A stretch of DNA of 14,517 nucleotides from Ramicandelaber brevisporus (Eukaryota > Kickxellomycota > Ramicandelaberales > Ramicandelaberaceae). This document shows, piece after piece, positions 1 through 6,960 of the stretch (its first letter is position 1; the number at the start of each line of letters is the position of its first letter). The DNA lies in the NCBI GenBank assembly GCA_025201865.1, contig MU603026.1, positions 10,638 to 25,154 on the forward strand, in the 5' to 3' direction. The position numbers and the translations under genes were made by a program. Below the pieces are notes generated by a model. The model saw nothing but the letters and a program-made list of their open reading frames with translations. It searched no databases and had not been told where the DNA came from.

Positions 1-8
1 ACTCGCTA

Positions 9-3000
9 ATGACGTCGCAAGCCATCACTATTGTATTCCGCTCGCTCAAGTCGGGCTTTGTCAATCTGCCAGCAGACTGGGTTAGCATCTTGCTTGAGTC
101 TCGACCTGGTCTCGCGTATGCCAGCTTCAAGCTGACTCCAACTGGTTCAACTGGTTCAACTGGTTCAACTGGTTCAACATCTGCGAAGCCAACGTACGTC
201 GGCTGGGCAGGCGGCGTGAGCAGTCGAGTTCTGCCTACAAACACCAGCGCGAGTAGCGCCAACAGACCAGCTAATACGTTCTTTGCGCCGCGTTCAACCA
301 GCACATTACCACCACCGACTCAATCAGCCAGTATTCCACTACTCGAGATTGACGCATTGTTTGGAGCATCGCTTGGATTTGTTGATGGACAGCAGGCTAC
401 AATTGAACTTGTTGATTCGCTTCCAGTTGGATTGAATGCATCGGTCGAGCCGTTGACAGAAGATGATTGGGAAATTGTGGATTTAAATGCAGGCGCTATT
501 GAGTCGCAATTGCTATCGCAAATTAGAACGATCAGTGCCGGTATGATTATTGTGTTTTGGCTGCATAGAAAGACTGCTGTGCGTTTGAGAGTTGTATCTG
601 TTGAGCCTTCCACTAGTAAAGACTCGGTTGTAGTTGTTGGTCCAGATTCTGAAATATACGTTGCACCCAAATTGAGACGCAGTCAACAGAGCGGAAATGT
701 TCACGCAATTGATCCAGCTGTCCATCAAGGCGATAGTGAGAATGGATATTTATCTGGAAAGAGTAATAGTAATAATAACAGCATACAAGCAGTATCAGCA
801 GTGTGTTTAAGAGTGATTAAAGATGATGGATTGAGTAAGCATGTATCACTTCATCCAGATTCACTAGAGTTACTTGGCTTGAGCACATCTTCTACCGAAT
901 ATGATATTAGACTGGAAACTACAAGTGAGAATGAAAATCAGAATGAGAGTGAGAATGTTAATGATAATGAAGAAAAGAATAAATCACAAACCGCTGGCTC
1001 TGCTGCACAGACCACATCACTACTGGAGAAGCACGGAGTCACTCTGTCGTTATCTGAGATTGACATTTCTAGACAGATTGATCCTGGTCACATTCGTCTC
1101 TCCTCAATGGCAGCCACTAAGATTGCAGGCGATGACTATAGTATTATGCGAGGCTCATTTGTTCGTTTGACAAAGATACAGCACCGCTCTGATGCTAAAA
1201 CATCAGTTTCATCAGCACTTGGCTCAACATCAATCACACAGCCAGTCCCATCGCCGATCCCTCTGGCTGGTGTTGAATCATTAATAAGTGGCTCGGTAAG
1301 ATATCTCCAGTCATGCCTCGAGTTGAGTTCATCAATGTCCAATGCATCTCATAGCAACATTAGTGGAGTTGGATTGCTGATTACTGGAAGAGTTGGATCA
1401 GGCAAAACAAGTGTCACAAATGAAATTATCCATAGACTTGAAAACAACACTAATTCTTTACATATTGCCACAATCCATGTCCCATGCGCGGACTATGTTG
1501 GTCAAGCTGCAACCACAGTCAATGCAAAGCTACGGGAGCACATTTCAAATGCCCAATTGTCGTCACCCTCGGTGCTGGTTCTTGATGGAATTGATATCCT
1601 GGCGCCAGCTGCATCTGAGCAAATGGATTCAACCAATCAATCAGTGATTGCTGCTGCGTTCCTGGACTCTATTCGAGGTGCCATCAAGTCATCTCCCGTT
1701 GCACTCTTGGCTACTGCAAAGGACAGAAACAGTCTGCACTCTATTTTGGCCAACAGTGATCTATTTGGTAGAGTTGAATCAATTCCAACGCCTGACAAGC
1801 CTCAGCGCCAGGCCATCCTTGACTTGGTGTTGAATGAAACTGCATCTCGTAATCTGACTCGATCTGCTGAATTGGATACGTTAGAGTTAGCACGCATTAC
1901 AGAAGGATATTTGCCCAATGATTTACGCAAATTGGTTGAATGCGCCTGCTTTGAAGCATCAATGAGACATTTATCCGATAATTCGACTCAGCTTTGCATT
2001 AGATTTGGAGATTTTGAAAGGGCACTTAAGGGATTTGTGCCGTCATCGCTACAGGGAGTATCTCTTCAGTCATCATCTACCAACTGGAATGACATTGGTG
2101 GATTAGATGAGGTACGCCGTACATTGCGTGAAACACTGGAATTCCCGTCTAAATATGCAGCTATCTTCGCGAGCTGCTCATTAAGACTCCGATCGGGAAT
2201 ATTATTGTATGGATATCCTGGATGTGGAAAGACACTTCTTGCATCGGCTGTGGCCAAAGAGTGCGGATTGAACTTTATTAGTGTTAAGGGACCAGAGCTT
2301 TTGAACAAGTACATTGGAGCATCTGAACAATCCGTGCGCGACTTATTCCAACGCGCCACTTCCGCTAAACCGTGTGTTCTATTCTTTGATGAGTTTGAAA
2401 GCATTGCCCCAAGACGTGGTCATGACAATACTGGTGTAACTGACAGAGTGGTGAATCAATTCTTGACTCAGATGGACGGTGCAGAAGGATTGGATGGAGT
2501 CTATGTATTGGCTGCTACTTCACGGCCTGATCTAATTGATCCAGCTTTATTGAGACCTGGTAGATTGGACAAGAGTCTATTCTGTGGAATTCCAAGTGAG
2601 ACTGAGAGATTGGATATTCTGCTCAAGAAAGCGCAAACTATGGATGTTGGAGACGATGTATCTCTGCAGGAGTTGGCTGAACAGACTGAAGGTTTAACTG
2701 GCGCTGATTTGCAAGCTCTGCTCTATAATGCATATCTGCAGGCTGTTCATGAGTACTCCTCTCCAATCTTAGCGGCCATTGCTGCATCTCCATCAGCCAA
2801 TAGCCAGGAGCAATCAAACAAGCGTGAGGAATTTAGTGTGCATGCCGACAGAACCAAGGTTGAATTAACAATTCGTGAAAAACGCGAGTTGAGCAAGAGA
2901 CTCGAATCTATCCCACCGTTCCATCAAGGCGGTCTCGTAGGTGCATCAAACTCTACTCAACATGTCCAGCATGGACAAGAGGAGAAGAATAGTCAAGAAC

Positions 3001-3200
3001 AGCAGCCTAGCAAGCCATTCATCACGCCTGCTCACATCAAGCAATCGCTGGCCGAGCTCACCCCATCTCTCACCACGGCCGATAGACGCCGTCTCGAGCG
3101 CATTTACGAGAAGTTTATTGACACACGAGCATCTGGCAGTGCAGCCAAACAAAAGGGTGGTGCACCCGAGATTATCGGTCAAAAGGCATCCTTAGGATAA
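9..3200 (+). CDS. PEX1: Peroxisomal biogenesis factor 1 (Pex1), AAA+ ATPase
   Basis: Pex1 works with Pex6 as a hexameric motor on the peroxisome membrane that extracts the ubiquitinated import receptor Pex5 for recycling. The intronless 1063-aa frame is close to the usual fungal length. Residues about 4-170 match the Pex1 N-terminal double-psi barrel region, including FVNLPADW. D1 has a Walker A GRVGSGKT at residues 460-467, but its Walker B reads VLVLDGID (522-529), with Gly where Glu is expected, so D1 probably binds but does not hydrolyse ATP, as is common in Pex1. D2 begins near W693 and is canonical: Walker A GYPGCGKT (735-742), Walker B FFDE (792-795), and RPGR with arginine fingers R849 and R852. 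The tail after about residue 920 is polar and low in complexity. The ATG at 9 is accepted because the conserved N-terminal motif starts within the first residues, but only 8 nt of upstream sequence are visible. Confidence 0.97.
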   Translation: MTSQAITIVFRSLKSGFVNLPADWVSILLESRPGLAYASFKLTPTGSTGSTGSTGSTSAKPTYVGWAGGVSSRVLPTNTSASSANRPANTFFAPRSTSTLPPPTQSASIPLLEIDALFGASLGFVDGQQATIELVDSLPVGLNASVEPLTEDDWEIVDLNAGAIESQLLSQIRTISAGMIIVFWLHRKTAVRLRVVSVEPSTSKDSVVVVGPDSEIYVAPKLRRSQQSGNVHAIDPAVHQGDSENGYLSGKSNSNNNSIQAVSAVCLRVIKDDGLSKHVSLHPDSLELLGLSTSSTEYDIRLETTSENENQNESENVNDNEEKNKSQTAGSAAQTTSLLEKHGVTLSLSEIDISRQIDPGHIRLSSMAATKIAGDDYSIMRGSFVRLTKIQHRSDAKTSVSSALGSTSITQPVPSPIPLAGVESLISGSVRYLQSCLELSSSMSNASHSNISGVGLLITGRVGSGKTSVTNEIIHRLENNTNSLHIATIHVPCADYVGQAATTVNAKLREHISNAQLSSPSVLVLDGIDILAPAASEQMDSTNQSVIAAAFLDSIRGAIKSSPVALLATAKDRNSLHSILANSDLFGRVESIPTPDKPQRQAILDLVLNETASRNLTRSAELDTLELARITEGYLPNDLRKLVECACFEASMRHLSDNSTQLCIRFGDFERALKGFVPSSLQGVSLQSSSTNWNDIGGLDEVRRTLRETLEFPSKYAAIFASCSLRLRSGILLYGYPGCGKTLLASAVAKECGLNFISVKGPELLNKYIGASEQSVRDLFQRATSAKPCVLFFDEFESIAPRRGHDNTGVTDRVVNQFLTQMDGAEGLDGVYVLAATSRPDLIDPALLRPGRLDKSLFCGIPSETERLDILLKKAQTMDVGDDVSLQELAEQTEGLTGADLQALLYNAYLQAVHEYSSPILAAIAASPSANSQEQSNKREEFSVHADRTKVELTIREKRELSKRLESIPPFHQGGLVGASNSTQHVQHGQEEKNSQEQQPSKPFITPAHIKQSLAELTPSLTTADRRRLERIYEKFIDTRASGSAAKQKGGAPEIIGQKASLG
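141..179 (+). repeat. 9-bp tandem repeat inside PEX1 (Gly-Ser-Thr x4)
   Basis: The unit GGTTCAACT occurs in tandem about four times with nearly perfect copies and encodes Gly-Ser-Thr repeats at about residues 46-57. It lies between N-domain segments (before YVGWAGG), so it is probably a flexible loop. The near identity of the copies suggests recent slippage and possible length polymorphism. Confidence 0.9.
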
Positions 3201-3208
3201 TTTCCTTT

Positions 3209-3214
3209 TTTATT
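3209..3214 (-). terminator. AATAAA polyadenylation signal candidate for TIM13
   Basis: TTTATT on the plus strand reads AATAAA on the minus strand, about 65 nt past the TIM13 stop and only 9 nt from the PEX1 stop. The convergent 3' ends of PEX1 and TIM13 share a 79-bp AT-rich spacer that also holds short ATTC/GTTC repeats, so the transcripts probably overlap or end very close together. Confidence 0.5.
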
Positions 3215-3279
3215 ATTATTACATTGATTCATTCATTCGTTCGTTTATAATATCATTTTAATGGTTTGAATGAATAATC

Positions 3280-3531
3280 TTAATGATCCAGGGCAGATTC
3301 CCGTTGAGCGCGTGCAATATATGTTCTAGACACCTCATTCCATGCAGCCATGTACTTGTCCATGCAGTTTGACAAACACGTGGTCTCACTTTTGTCGAGC
3401 TTTGGACCTGGTGTTGGGATGCACTTTGCGAAACACTTGTCGCTCATCTTGTTGATAAGCTCCTGAGCATTCGCCAGCGCAAGCTCACCGCGCACCTGAT
3501 CCATAAGCTGTTGCTTCTTTGCTGCGTCCAT
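3280..3531 (-). CDS. TIM13: Mitochondrial intermembrane-space chaperone Tim13
   Basis: This is an 83-aa small Tim protein. It forms a hexamer with Tim8 in the mitochondrial intermembrane space, which carries hydrophobic precursors to TIM22 or SAM. The twin CX3C motif is intact: C33-FAK-C37 and C52-LSN-C56, separated by 14 residues. These form the two disulfides made by the Mia40 pathway. The flanking residues NAQELINKMSDKC and the C-terminal MDKYMAAWN...SR are characteristic of Tim13 rather than Tim8, Tim9 or Tim10. There is no cleavable presequence, as expected. Length is normal for the family. It converges with PEX1 and is divergent from the 560-aa membrane protein, with which it shares a 232-bp promoter region. 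Confidence 0.95.
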   Translation of the reverse strand: MDAAKKQQLMDQVRGELALANAQELINKMSDKCFAKCIPTPGPKLDKSETTCLSNCMDKYMAAWNEVSRTYIARAQRESALDH

Positions 3532-3763
3532 CTATGTCTAAACTCTTTCCTGATCTGCGACACACAAGCTGATGCTATTTTGCTGCTGCTGTTGTTTTTG
3601 TTTCTTTTTTGCAGTGCTGGAAAAAATTGTGGTGAATAAACCATCCTTCGGCTTGTCGTTTTGACACGGCTTACAACGGAGTTGTCAATAGCAACACTGT
3701 GTAACAATAATCTCTGTCATAATCTCTCATCGTGAAAGCAATCTACGTGCACTTGCCTCAGCT
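3532..3763. promoter_or_regulatory. Shared promoter region between TIM13 (-) and the 560-aa membrane protein (+)
   Basis: This 232-bp spacer lies between two divergent start codons and must hold both promoters and 5' UTRs. Visible content is a T-rich pyrimidine tract with GCTGCTGCTG at about 3580-3615 on the plus strand. No clear TATA box was seen. Confidence 0.45.
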
Positions 3764-5446
3764 ATGGATAGCAGCAGCAGCAACAGCAGCAACGGCAGCA
3801 GTGACGGCAGCGGCAGTATCCGCCGAGTTGCTGGCTGGTCCGGAATCTGTCATGAGGGCTTGACGCTTTGGCAACTGTTCCTAGCGATGTTTATCTGCTA
3901 TTCCGTGCCATTAGCTGTCTATCTATTAGTAGTAACATCAATGCGATATGTATTTAGAGGACCCAATGTGACATATATGCGTGTAGCTCTGAGTGCATTT
4001 AACTGGTCGTATCAAGTAGTCGACATTGCAATTTTGTCGGTTGGCGCATCTATGTTTGTTCTATTAAGTCAGCGCGTAGCGTCAGTTCATCCAGCATTCA
4101 GCATCCAGTCAGAAAAGAGTACCGAGACTATTAGTAGTAATTGTTATGGCAATGGCAATGGCGAAGAGAGCTATTATGACATTGCACTGGTTGCATCATC
4201 GCTGCAGAGCATAGCGCAGAGCGCAATGAGAGTTGCCGTCAAATTTGCCATAGTATCCATATTGGCAATGTTTCTGTGGCAGTTTAGTGATATGGAAAGG
4301 TACAAGATTAAGTACTTTTACATCACAGCATCATATGAAACCGTTTACTTGGATTTCACCCAAACTATATCGATAGACTTACTTGCTCTGGTGACTGCGA
4401 TTGTAATGGCGACATTACGAATTCATATTAACATGACAAAGCTCTACTACATGGCTCTCGGCCATCTAAAGCTCAGTTTGTTAACTGGGACTATTGAACT
4501 TGTTGCATATGGCATTTTGGTATACTTGAGTTGGATTATAAGATTTAATGATATGTGGTTTACTATCTCTACTATATTGACTTTAGTAACCACTTTTATT
4601 GGTCAATATTTGGCGGCACGATACTTTTTGGGATCAAGTGAACACACTGCAAATCTGGTTCTTCCAATGATAGTGTCGTGGCCAATTCCATCTCGCTTCC
4701 TGAGAAGCAAGGCCATCTCTGACAATAAGGACTATCTTGTGCCAATAATGAGTCTGGTTGTTCCAACACTACTGCGTGTTATGGCTCGATACGTGGAAGT
4801 AGTATTTTCAAGAAAAATGCATAATGTAAGTACTAATTATAGCACCTCATATCAACGCTCAAGAACGGATGCATTGTTTTCTGGGTGGGATCACCATGCC
4901 AGGTATCGAGATTTTATGACAGTCTTTATACTTCCACTTGGTCTTGCTATCATCCGCAGAATTGCACGCAGCATGAACCGTCACGATTCATCGGCTCTCA
5001 AGACAACCATTCTATCCTCAATTGTGTTCTTTATTGTGCCAGTTGTTGTGTTCCTTATTATGAGCACCCTCAAGGTGTTTTATGGTGCCAATAGGTACTT
5101 CAGCCCTCTCAAACATGATACTGACGTATGGGCTGCAGTTGTCTTTACAGCCTGCGGGGTCTCGATTGCATCTGAGGCCGCTCTTGATGCGATCGGCCGA
5201 CAATGGGTATCAGTGATTGGATTTGTGCTGGGTCATTTTGTATCCGCCTCGATGGCTTTGTTAACGCAGTGGATACACGGTCCAGAGAGTTGGATGATGT
5301 GGTTCTCCAGCTCAAGTGTGAATGCAGGAGTGTCGATGATTGTAATGTTTTCGTGGGTTCTATTTACGACATTTGAGAGAGAAGTTCGCCATGTGCAATC
5401 TATACTTGAGGAACCAAGTCAAAAAGAAGGACAGATATCCATCTAA
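3764..5446 (+). CDS. Unrecognised polytopic membrane protein (about 10-12 TM segments)
   Basis: The 560-aa intronless frame is rich in hydrophobic segments. I do not recognise the family and assign no function. A 30-residue Ser/Asn/Gly-rich N terminus precedes probable membrane segments at about residues 34-58, 78-101, 157-174, 203-220, 238-258, 263-285, 323-346, 383-400, 414-435, 453-472, 482-500 and 518-537. Hydrophilic loops lie at about 105-140 and 347-380. There is no obvious signal peptide, nucleotide-binding motif or catalytic signature. A possible glycosylation sequon is N68-V-T. Basic clusters such as RRIARSMNR (about 398-406) follow TM segments and fit a positive-inside arrangement. 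The C-terminal 25 residues are polar. An orphan transporter, receptor-like or channel-like protein is possible. Coding status is well supported by length and consistent hydrophobic periodicity. Confidence 0.85.
   Translation: MDSSSSNSSNGSSDGSGSIRRVAGWSGICHEGLTLWQLFLAMFICYSVPLAVYLLVVTSMRYVFRGPNVTYMRVALSAFNWSYQVVDIAILSVGASMFVLLSQRVASVHPAFSIQSEKSTETISSNCYGNGNGEESYYDIALVASSLQSIAQSAMRVAVKFAIVSILAMFLWQFSDMERYKIKYFYITASYETVYLDFTQTISIDLLALVTAIVMATLRIHINMTKLYYMALGHLKLSLLTGTIELVAYGILVYLSWIIRFNDMWFTISTILTLVTTFIGQYLAARYFLGSSEHTANLVLPMIVSWPIPSRFLRSKAISDNKDYLVPIMSLVVPTLLRVMARYVEVVFSRKMHNVSTNYSTSYQRSRTDALFSGWDHHARYRDFMTVFILPLGLAIIRRIARSMNRHDSSALKTTILSSIVFFIVPVVVFLIMSTLKVFYGANRYFSPLKHDTDVWAAVVFTACGVSIASEAALDAIGRQWVSVIGFVLGHFVSASMALLTQWIHGPESWMMWFSSSSVNAGVSMIVMFSWVLFTTFEREVRHVQSILEEPSQKEGQISI
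3770..3817 (+). repeat. AGC-type trinucleotide repeat encoding a Ser/Asn/Gly tract
   Basis: An imperfect AGC/AAC/GGC triplet run follows the start codon and encodes the low-complexity N terminus of the membrane protein. The interruptions suggest an old, partly decayed microsatellite. Confidence 0.8.
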
Positions 5447-5534
5447 TTCATTAAATGTTGCATTCTTAGTATGGAGAATACACTCTATACTCTAAAGCTG
5501 TTGTAAATACAAAAGTCATTTCGTTTTGATTTAA

Positions 5535-5540
5535 AATAAA
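5535..5540 (+). terminator. AATAAA polyadenylation signal of the 560-aa membrane protein gene
   Basis: AATAAA lies about 90 nt past the stop at 5446 in an AT-rich stretch, a typical distance for a 3' end signal. Confidence 0.6.
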
Positions 5541-5639
5541 AACTAATTCCAATAGTACTCAAAGCTCTTTGAAGGGCACAATGATTGAAGAGTGTACTAT
5601 AAAGTGGTATACAGGACAAGCAATTAATGATTCGAGTGG

Positions 5640-6011
5640 TCAATTGCTTGCATCGATTGCCTGATTGCTAACGGTCATTTCTGCCAACATCTCTGTCACC
5701 TCGCCGTCAACATCCTCCTCAGAATCACAATTGACGCTGTCGTCATCGTTGTCGTCTTCTACTTCTTCAATCTGACCATTGTTCATTACATTATGATCGA
5801 TCCAATCGAGATCATCTTGATCATAATATTCGTCCTCATCAATATCATAGCAATCACTGGTATTACCATCCCAACTCTCCCCGTCTTCGTCAACTGCATC
5901 TTCATCATACCAGTCATCCACAACACAATCGTACCATTCGTCAACATCGCCGTTATACACGTCAACATCATACACAAGCTCTACAGCCGTCTTGATGTCA
6001 GTGTTTTCCAT
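5640..6011 (-). CDS. Possible small, extremely acidic protein (hypothetical)
   Basis: This open frame encodes 123 aa, of which 47 are Asp or Glu (31 D, 16 E), with one Lys and no Arg. Tyr and Trp are scattered between the acidic residues (for example DEWYDCVVDDWYDED). I do not recognise a family. Evidence for coding is that Asp uses both GAT and GAC in a mixed pattern, so this is not a simple nucleotide repeat, and that it fills an otherwise empty 730-bp gap. It is divergent from NudC with 167 bp between the starts, and its 3' end faces the membrane protein gene. Acidic proteins of this kind can act as histone or basic-protein chaperones, but that is only analogy. The opposite strand is also open (Ile/Val-rich, because GAY read backwards gives RTC), so the strand is not fully settled. 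Confidence 0.45.
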   Translation of the reverse strand: MENTDIKTAVELVYDVDVYNGDVDEWYDCVVDDWYDEDAVDEDGESWDGNTSDCYDIDEDEYYDQDDLDWIDHNVMNNGQIEEVEDDNDDDSVNCDSEEDVDGEVTEMLAEMTVSNQAIDASN

Positions 6012-6178
6012 TCGACTTGTGTGTTTAATCTCGGTTTGTCTCTACCGCAGTCGCTCCACTGTTTGTGTGGTTGTGTGGTTGCGTGTTTCTTTCCTTCTTT
6101 TTTTTGTTTGCTGTTGCTGATTTTTCTTCTTCCACTTTTCCAGACTACATTCCAGACACGCAGCAGATCTCCACTACA
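6012..6178 (+). promoter_or_regulatory. NudC upstream region with CT-rich tract and splice-acceptor-like site
   Basis: A pyrimidine-rich stretch at about 6087-6143 ends in TTTTCCAG, 35 nt before the NudC start, with a branch-point-like CTGAT at 6117-6121. It may be a coding-strand CT tract of the kind common in fungal promoters, or the 3' end of a 5'-UTR intron. No convincing donor was seen upstream. Confidence 0.4.
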
Positions 6179-6859
6179 ATGAGTACTACTACAGGCGATC
6201 AGCCAGCAGCCATCAAGGACTACAATGATATGACACCTGATGAGCGTAAACTTCACGATGCCCAAATCTTGGCTCGCGAAAAACTCGAGCAGTCTACCCT
6301 TCCATATCGCTGGACTCAAACCATTTCCGACGTTGACATTACAATCCCTGTTCCAAAGGGCACTCGCGCTCGTGATTTGAATGTCATTCTCAAGAGGCAG
6401 CATTTGCGTATTGCATTCAAGTCATTCAACGCTGCTACTGCGACTGCTACTGCTAATACTTCGAGTGATGACTTGGATATTAACAAATGGCTAGATGCGG
6501 AGAAGGGAGTGATTGTTGATGACGATTTCCCCAAGCCAATTGTTATGGATGATTCAACATGGTCAATTGAAGATGGAAATAGAATCCATATTCATTTGGA
6601 AAAGCAAAACAATGTCGAATGGTGGCCAAATGTACTTTCTAAACACCCAAAGATTGACACATCAAAGATTCAGCCGGAGAACTCGCAATTGTCTGATTTG
6701 GACGGAGACACCAGAGCAATGGTTGAAAAGATGATGTTTGATCAGCGTCAAAAACAAATGGGATTGCCAACTAGCGAAGAAATGGACAAGCAGAGAAAGC
6801 TTAACGAATTTATGAAGGCTCATCCAGAAATGGACTTTTCCAACGTCAAAGTAATGTAA
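6179..6859 (+). CDS. nudC: NudC-family nuclear movement protein (CS domain)
   Basis: NudC proteins are cytosolic Hsp90-associated co-chaperones that stabilise the dynein regulator LIS1/NudF and support nuclear migration. The 226-aa product starts MSTTTGDQPAA. The p23-like CS domain spans about residues 43-150 and opens with YRWTQTISDVDITIPVP. Family hallmarks follow: STWSIEDG (126-133), VEWWPNV (146-152), PENSQLSDLD (166-175), MVEKMMFDQRQKQMGLPTS (181-199) and a C-terminal HPEMDFS (215-221). Length is typical for fungal NudC, which lacks the long animal N-terminal region. An Ala/Thr-rich insert (about 85-94) sits in a CS-domain loop and comes from a GCTACT-type repeat. The frame is open back to 6065, but the ATG at 6179 is preferred because the extension translates the CT-rich tract. 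It converges on AP180 across a 101-bp AT-rich spacer. Confidence 0.96.
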   Translation: MSTTTGDQPAAIKDYNDMTPDERKLHDAQILAREKLEQSTLPYRWTQTISDVDITIPVPKGTRARDLNVILKRQHLRIAFKSFNAATATATANTSSDDLDINKWLDAEKGVIVDDDFPKPIVMDDSTWSIEDGNRIHIHLEKQNNVEWWPNVLSKHPKIDTSKIQPENSQLSDLDGDTRAMVEKMMFDQRQKQMGLPTSEEMDKQRKLNEFMKAHPEMDFSNVKVM

Positions 6860-6960
6860 AGTAGTATCATTAAACTATAAATCATAAACTATAAGTTAAT
6901 CTCTTGAAAGTTAAGTAAATTAGATTAATTAGATTTACTTTAATATAATTTGGTTAATGG
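6860..6960. other. Convergent 3' spacer between NudC and AP180
   Basis: This very AT-rich 101-bp region contains repeated AAACTATAA- and TTAGATTAATTAGATTTA-like motifs. It must carry both 3' ends. No perfect AATAAA was found on either strand, so polyadenylation probably uses variant A-rich signals. Confidence 0.5.

Noticed and set aside
3580-3616. Splice-acceptor-like TTTTTTGCAG upstream of the 560-aa membrane protein
   Set aside because: No plausible donor or upstream coding exon is visible, and the downstream stretch before 3764 is not open in a useful frame. A T-rich promoter tract is the simpler reading.
6065-6178. N-terminal extension of NudC that looks like a signal peptide (hydrophobic Phe/Leu-rich 38 residues)
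   Set aside because: It is the translation of the CT-rich upstream tract. NudC proteins are cytosolic and the ATG at 6179 gives a family-like N terminus.
5793-6182. Plus-strand Ile/Val-rich hydrophobic frame of 129 aa
   Set aside because: It is the reverse-strand image of an Asp-rich frame: GAY codons read backwards as RTC (Ile/Val). The acidic strand is more parsimonious, although not proven.
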